Shown here: piece after piece, positions 13,276-14,142 of the stretch
Position numbering within the stretch: the first letter of the stretch is position 1
How the letters are laid out: each line of letters begins with the position of its first letter
NCBI GenBank assembly: GCA_027343785.1
Contig: DAHWKF010000045.1
Coordinates: forward strand, 1 to 14,142
From: Leptospirillum sp.
Lineage (GTDB): Bacteria > Nitrospirota > Leptospirillia > Leptospirillales > Leptospirillaceae
Reading direction: 5' to 3'
Length of the DNA: 14,142 nucleotides
The notes under the pieces: model-generated
The model's database searches: none
What the model saw: only the letters and a program-made list of their open reading frames with translations
Told to the model about the DNA's origin: nothing
Program-made: the position numbers and the translations under genes

Positions 13276-13655
13276 GGCCTTTTCGTTGACTGGTCCAGCT
13301 TCTCGCGATTTTCCTGCTCTGTCTTGCAGGCGATGCACAGAGTCGTCACCGGGCGAGCCATCAGACGACGCTCTTCTATCGGCTGACCGCAGGCTTCGCA
13401 TATCCCGAAGCAACCGTCTTCAATCCGGTCAAGCGCCATGTCGATCTTCCGGAGAAGGTTTTTTTCACGTTCCTTGAGGCGCAGGGAAAAGGCTTCGAGT
13501 TCCTCTCTCGTGGCCATGTCTGTCGGGTCCGGAAAAAGTTCGGCAGCGCTGTTGATGCCGGATTCGACGACCCTTCCGGCTTCACGCAGGATCTGCGTCC
13601 TCTGTGCTTCCAGAATCTGCCGGATCTCGTCAAACCGGGTCCGGGAACTTTCCAT
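13272..13655 (-). CDS. dksA: DksA/TraR-family zinc-finger transcription factor
   Basis: DksA-type proteins enter the RNA polymerase secondary channel and, with ppGpp, reset transcription of stable RNA and stress genes. This 127-residue protein has an N-terminal coiled coil with the acidic tip DPTDMA (43-48, the D-x-x-D-x-A motif) and a C-terminal four-cysteine zinc finger: C86-x2-C89-x17-C107-x2-C110. An extra Cys82 lies in GCFGIC. The finger sequence CEACGQPIEERRLMARPVT is typical of the family. ATG 13653-13655 has AGGAAGGG six bases upstream; codons further up in the open frame do not belong to the family. It is the first gene of the operon and overlaps the SDR gene by ATGA. Length is shorter than E. 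coli DksA (151), as in many non-proteobacterial forms. Confidence 0.9.
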   Translation of the reverse strand: MESSRTRFDEIRQILEAQRTQILREAGRVVESGINSAAELFPDPTDMATREELEAFSLRLKEREKNLLRKIDMALDRIEDGCFGICEACGQPIEERRLMARPVTTLCIACKTEQENREKLDQSTKRP

Positions 13656-13730
13656 CCGCGTCCCTTCCTTCCTAAACGTTCCTGGCTGGCAGGAAACAGG
13701 GCCCCTTTCGCCGAAACAAAAACTCTTGTT

Positions 13731-13760
13731 AATATAACATGGAGGAAGGAAAGGCATCAA
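13731..13760 (-). promoter_or_regulatory. Candidate sigma70 promoter of the dksA operon
   Basis: On the minus strand TTGATG (13760-13755) and TATATT (13736-13731) are separated by 18 bases. Transcription would start near 13724, giving a leader of about 69 bases before the dksA ATG. The AT-rich core stands out from the GC-rich surroundings. The element lies within 60 bases of the divergent dioxygenase start, so the two genes share a control region. Confidence 0.5.
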
Positions 13761-13790
13761 TCAATCATACGGACCCGAAAGGAACACCGG

Positions 13791-14142
13791 ATGGAGATTC
13801 CCGGACGGTTTTCAGCGCTTTTTCTCAGCCATGGAGCACCGGACATCCTCCTGGGAGACTCCCCCGCAGCGCGCTTCCTCAAATCCCTCGGATCCCTGCT
13901 GGAAAGGCCTGATCGCATCATCGTGGTCAGCGCCCACTGGCAAACGGCCTTGCCAACTGTCGGTTCGGCTGATTCTTTCAGTACGATTCATGATTTCATG
14001 GGTTTTCCGGAAGAGCTTTACCGGATCCGATACCCCGCAAGAGGGGAACCGCTGGAAGCCCAACGACTTCAGGAAAAACTGAAAAACGCGGGAATCCCGT
14101 GCCAGCTCGATCCCGAACGCGGTCTCGACCACGGAGCGTGGG
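13791..14142 (+). CDS. Extradiol dioxygenase, LigB/YgiD (DODA-type), cut by window edge
   Basis: This frame has no stop before the window end; 117 codons are visible. It reads FSALFLSHGAPD (His14), VVSAHW (His49), STIHDFMGFPEELYRIRYPA (His67) and GLDHGAW (His114), matching the class III extradiol dioxygenases of the YgiD/4,5-DOPA dioxygenase group, in which His residues bind the metal. In enterobacteria the homologue cleaves L-DOPA; the substrate here is unknown. The usual length is about 260 residues, so slightly over half is missing. ATG 13791 has AAAGGA seven bases upstream. It is divergent from dksA across 135 bases. No neighbouring ring-cleavage pathway is visible. Confidence 0.85.
   Translation, partial: MEIPGRFSALFLSHGAPDILLGDSPAARFLKSLGSLLERPDRIIVVSAHWQTALPTVGSADSFSTIHDFMGFPEELYRIRYPARGEPLEAQRLQEKLKNAGIPCQLDPERGLDHGAW

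Noticed and set aside
1..14142. CRISPR arrays, tRNA or rRNA genes
   Set aside because: I saw no regularly spaced repeats, no tRNA cloverleaf with TTCGA-type arm and CCA end, and no rRNA-like sequence on either strand.

Overview
This window looks like chromosome from a Gram-negative, moderately GC-rich bacterium. My best guess is an acidophilic iron oxidiser of the Leptospirillum group (Nitrospirota). That guess rests on protein flavour and gene mix only (outer-membrane barrel, several secreted proteins of unknown family, densely packed operons); no rRNA or marker gene is present to confirm it. I count 16 protein genes, two of them cut by the window edges and one frameshifted, plus two transposase remnants. 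I see no tRNA, rRNA or CRISPR array.

Bases 1-1560 are an accessory, decaying segment. It holds the first 27 codons of a TnpB-type gene leaving the left edge, a HigB/HigA-type toxin-antitoxin pair whose toxin gene carries a +1 frameshift, and two IS630-type transposase C-terminal remnants. After it comes a small outer-membrane barrel gene (minus strand), divergent from a three-gene plus-strand set: an orphan periplasmic binding protein, a 470-residue secreted protein of unknown family and a single-domain rhodanese. The divergent spacer holds a palindrome that resembles a Fur box.

Bases 5170-10720 are housekeeping and single genes: a two-way hairpin terminator, a 101-residue hypothetical gene, trmI (tRNA m1A58 methyltransferase, probably on a leaderless mRNA), a class I methyltransferase that shares its stop tetranucleotide with trmI, an NHLRC2-like thioredoxin/NHL protein with a TTG start, a PAS-GAF-like protein ending in a degenerate GGDEF domain, and a 66-residue single-span membrane protein.

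Bases 10749-13655 form a tight minus-strand operon dksA-SDR-TPR-dapF. The first three genes overlap by 4 and 8 bases. The dapF product keeps the substrate-binding residues of diaminopimelate epimerase but lacks both catalytic cysteines. Divergent from dksA, an extradiol (LigB/YgiD-type) dioxygenase gene runs off the right edge.

The strongest leads are the cysteine-less DapF, the leaderless promoter of trmI, the degenerate GGDEF protein, the frameshifted toxin, and the binding-protein/unknown-secreted-protein/rhodanese set behind a Fur-like site.
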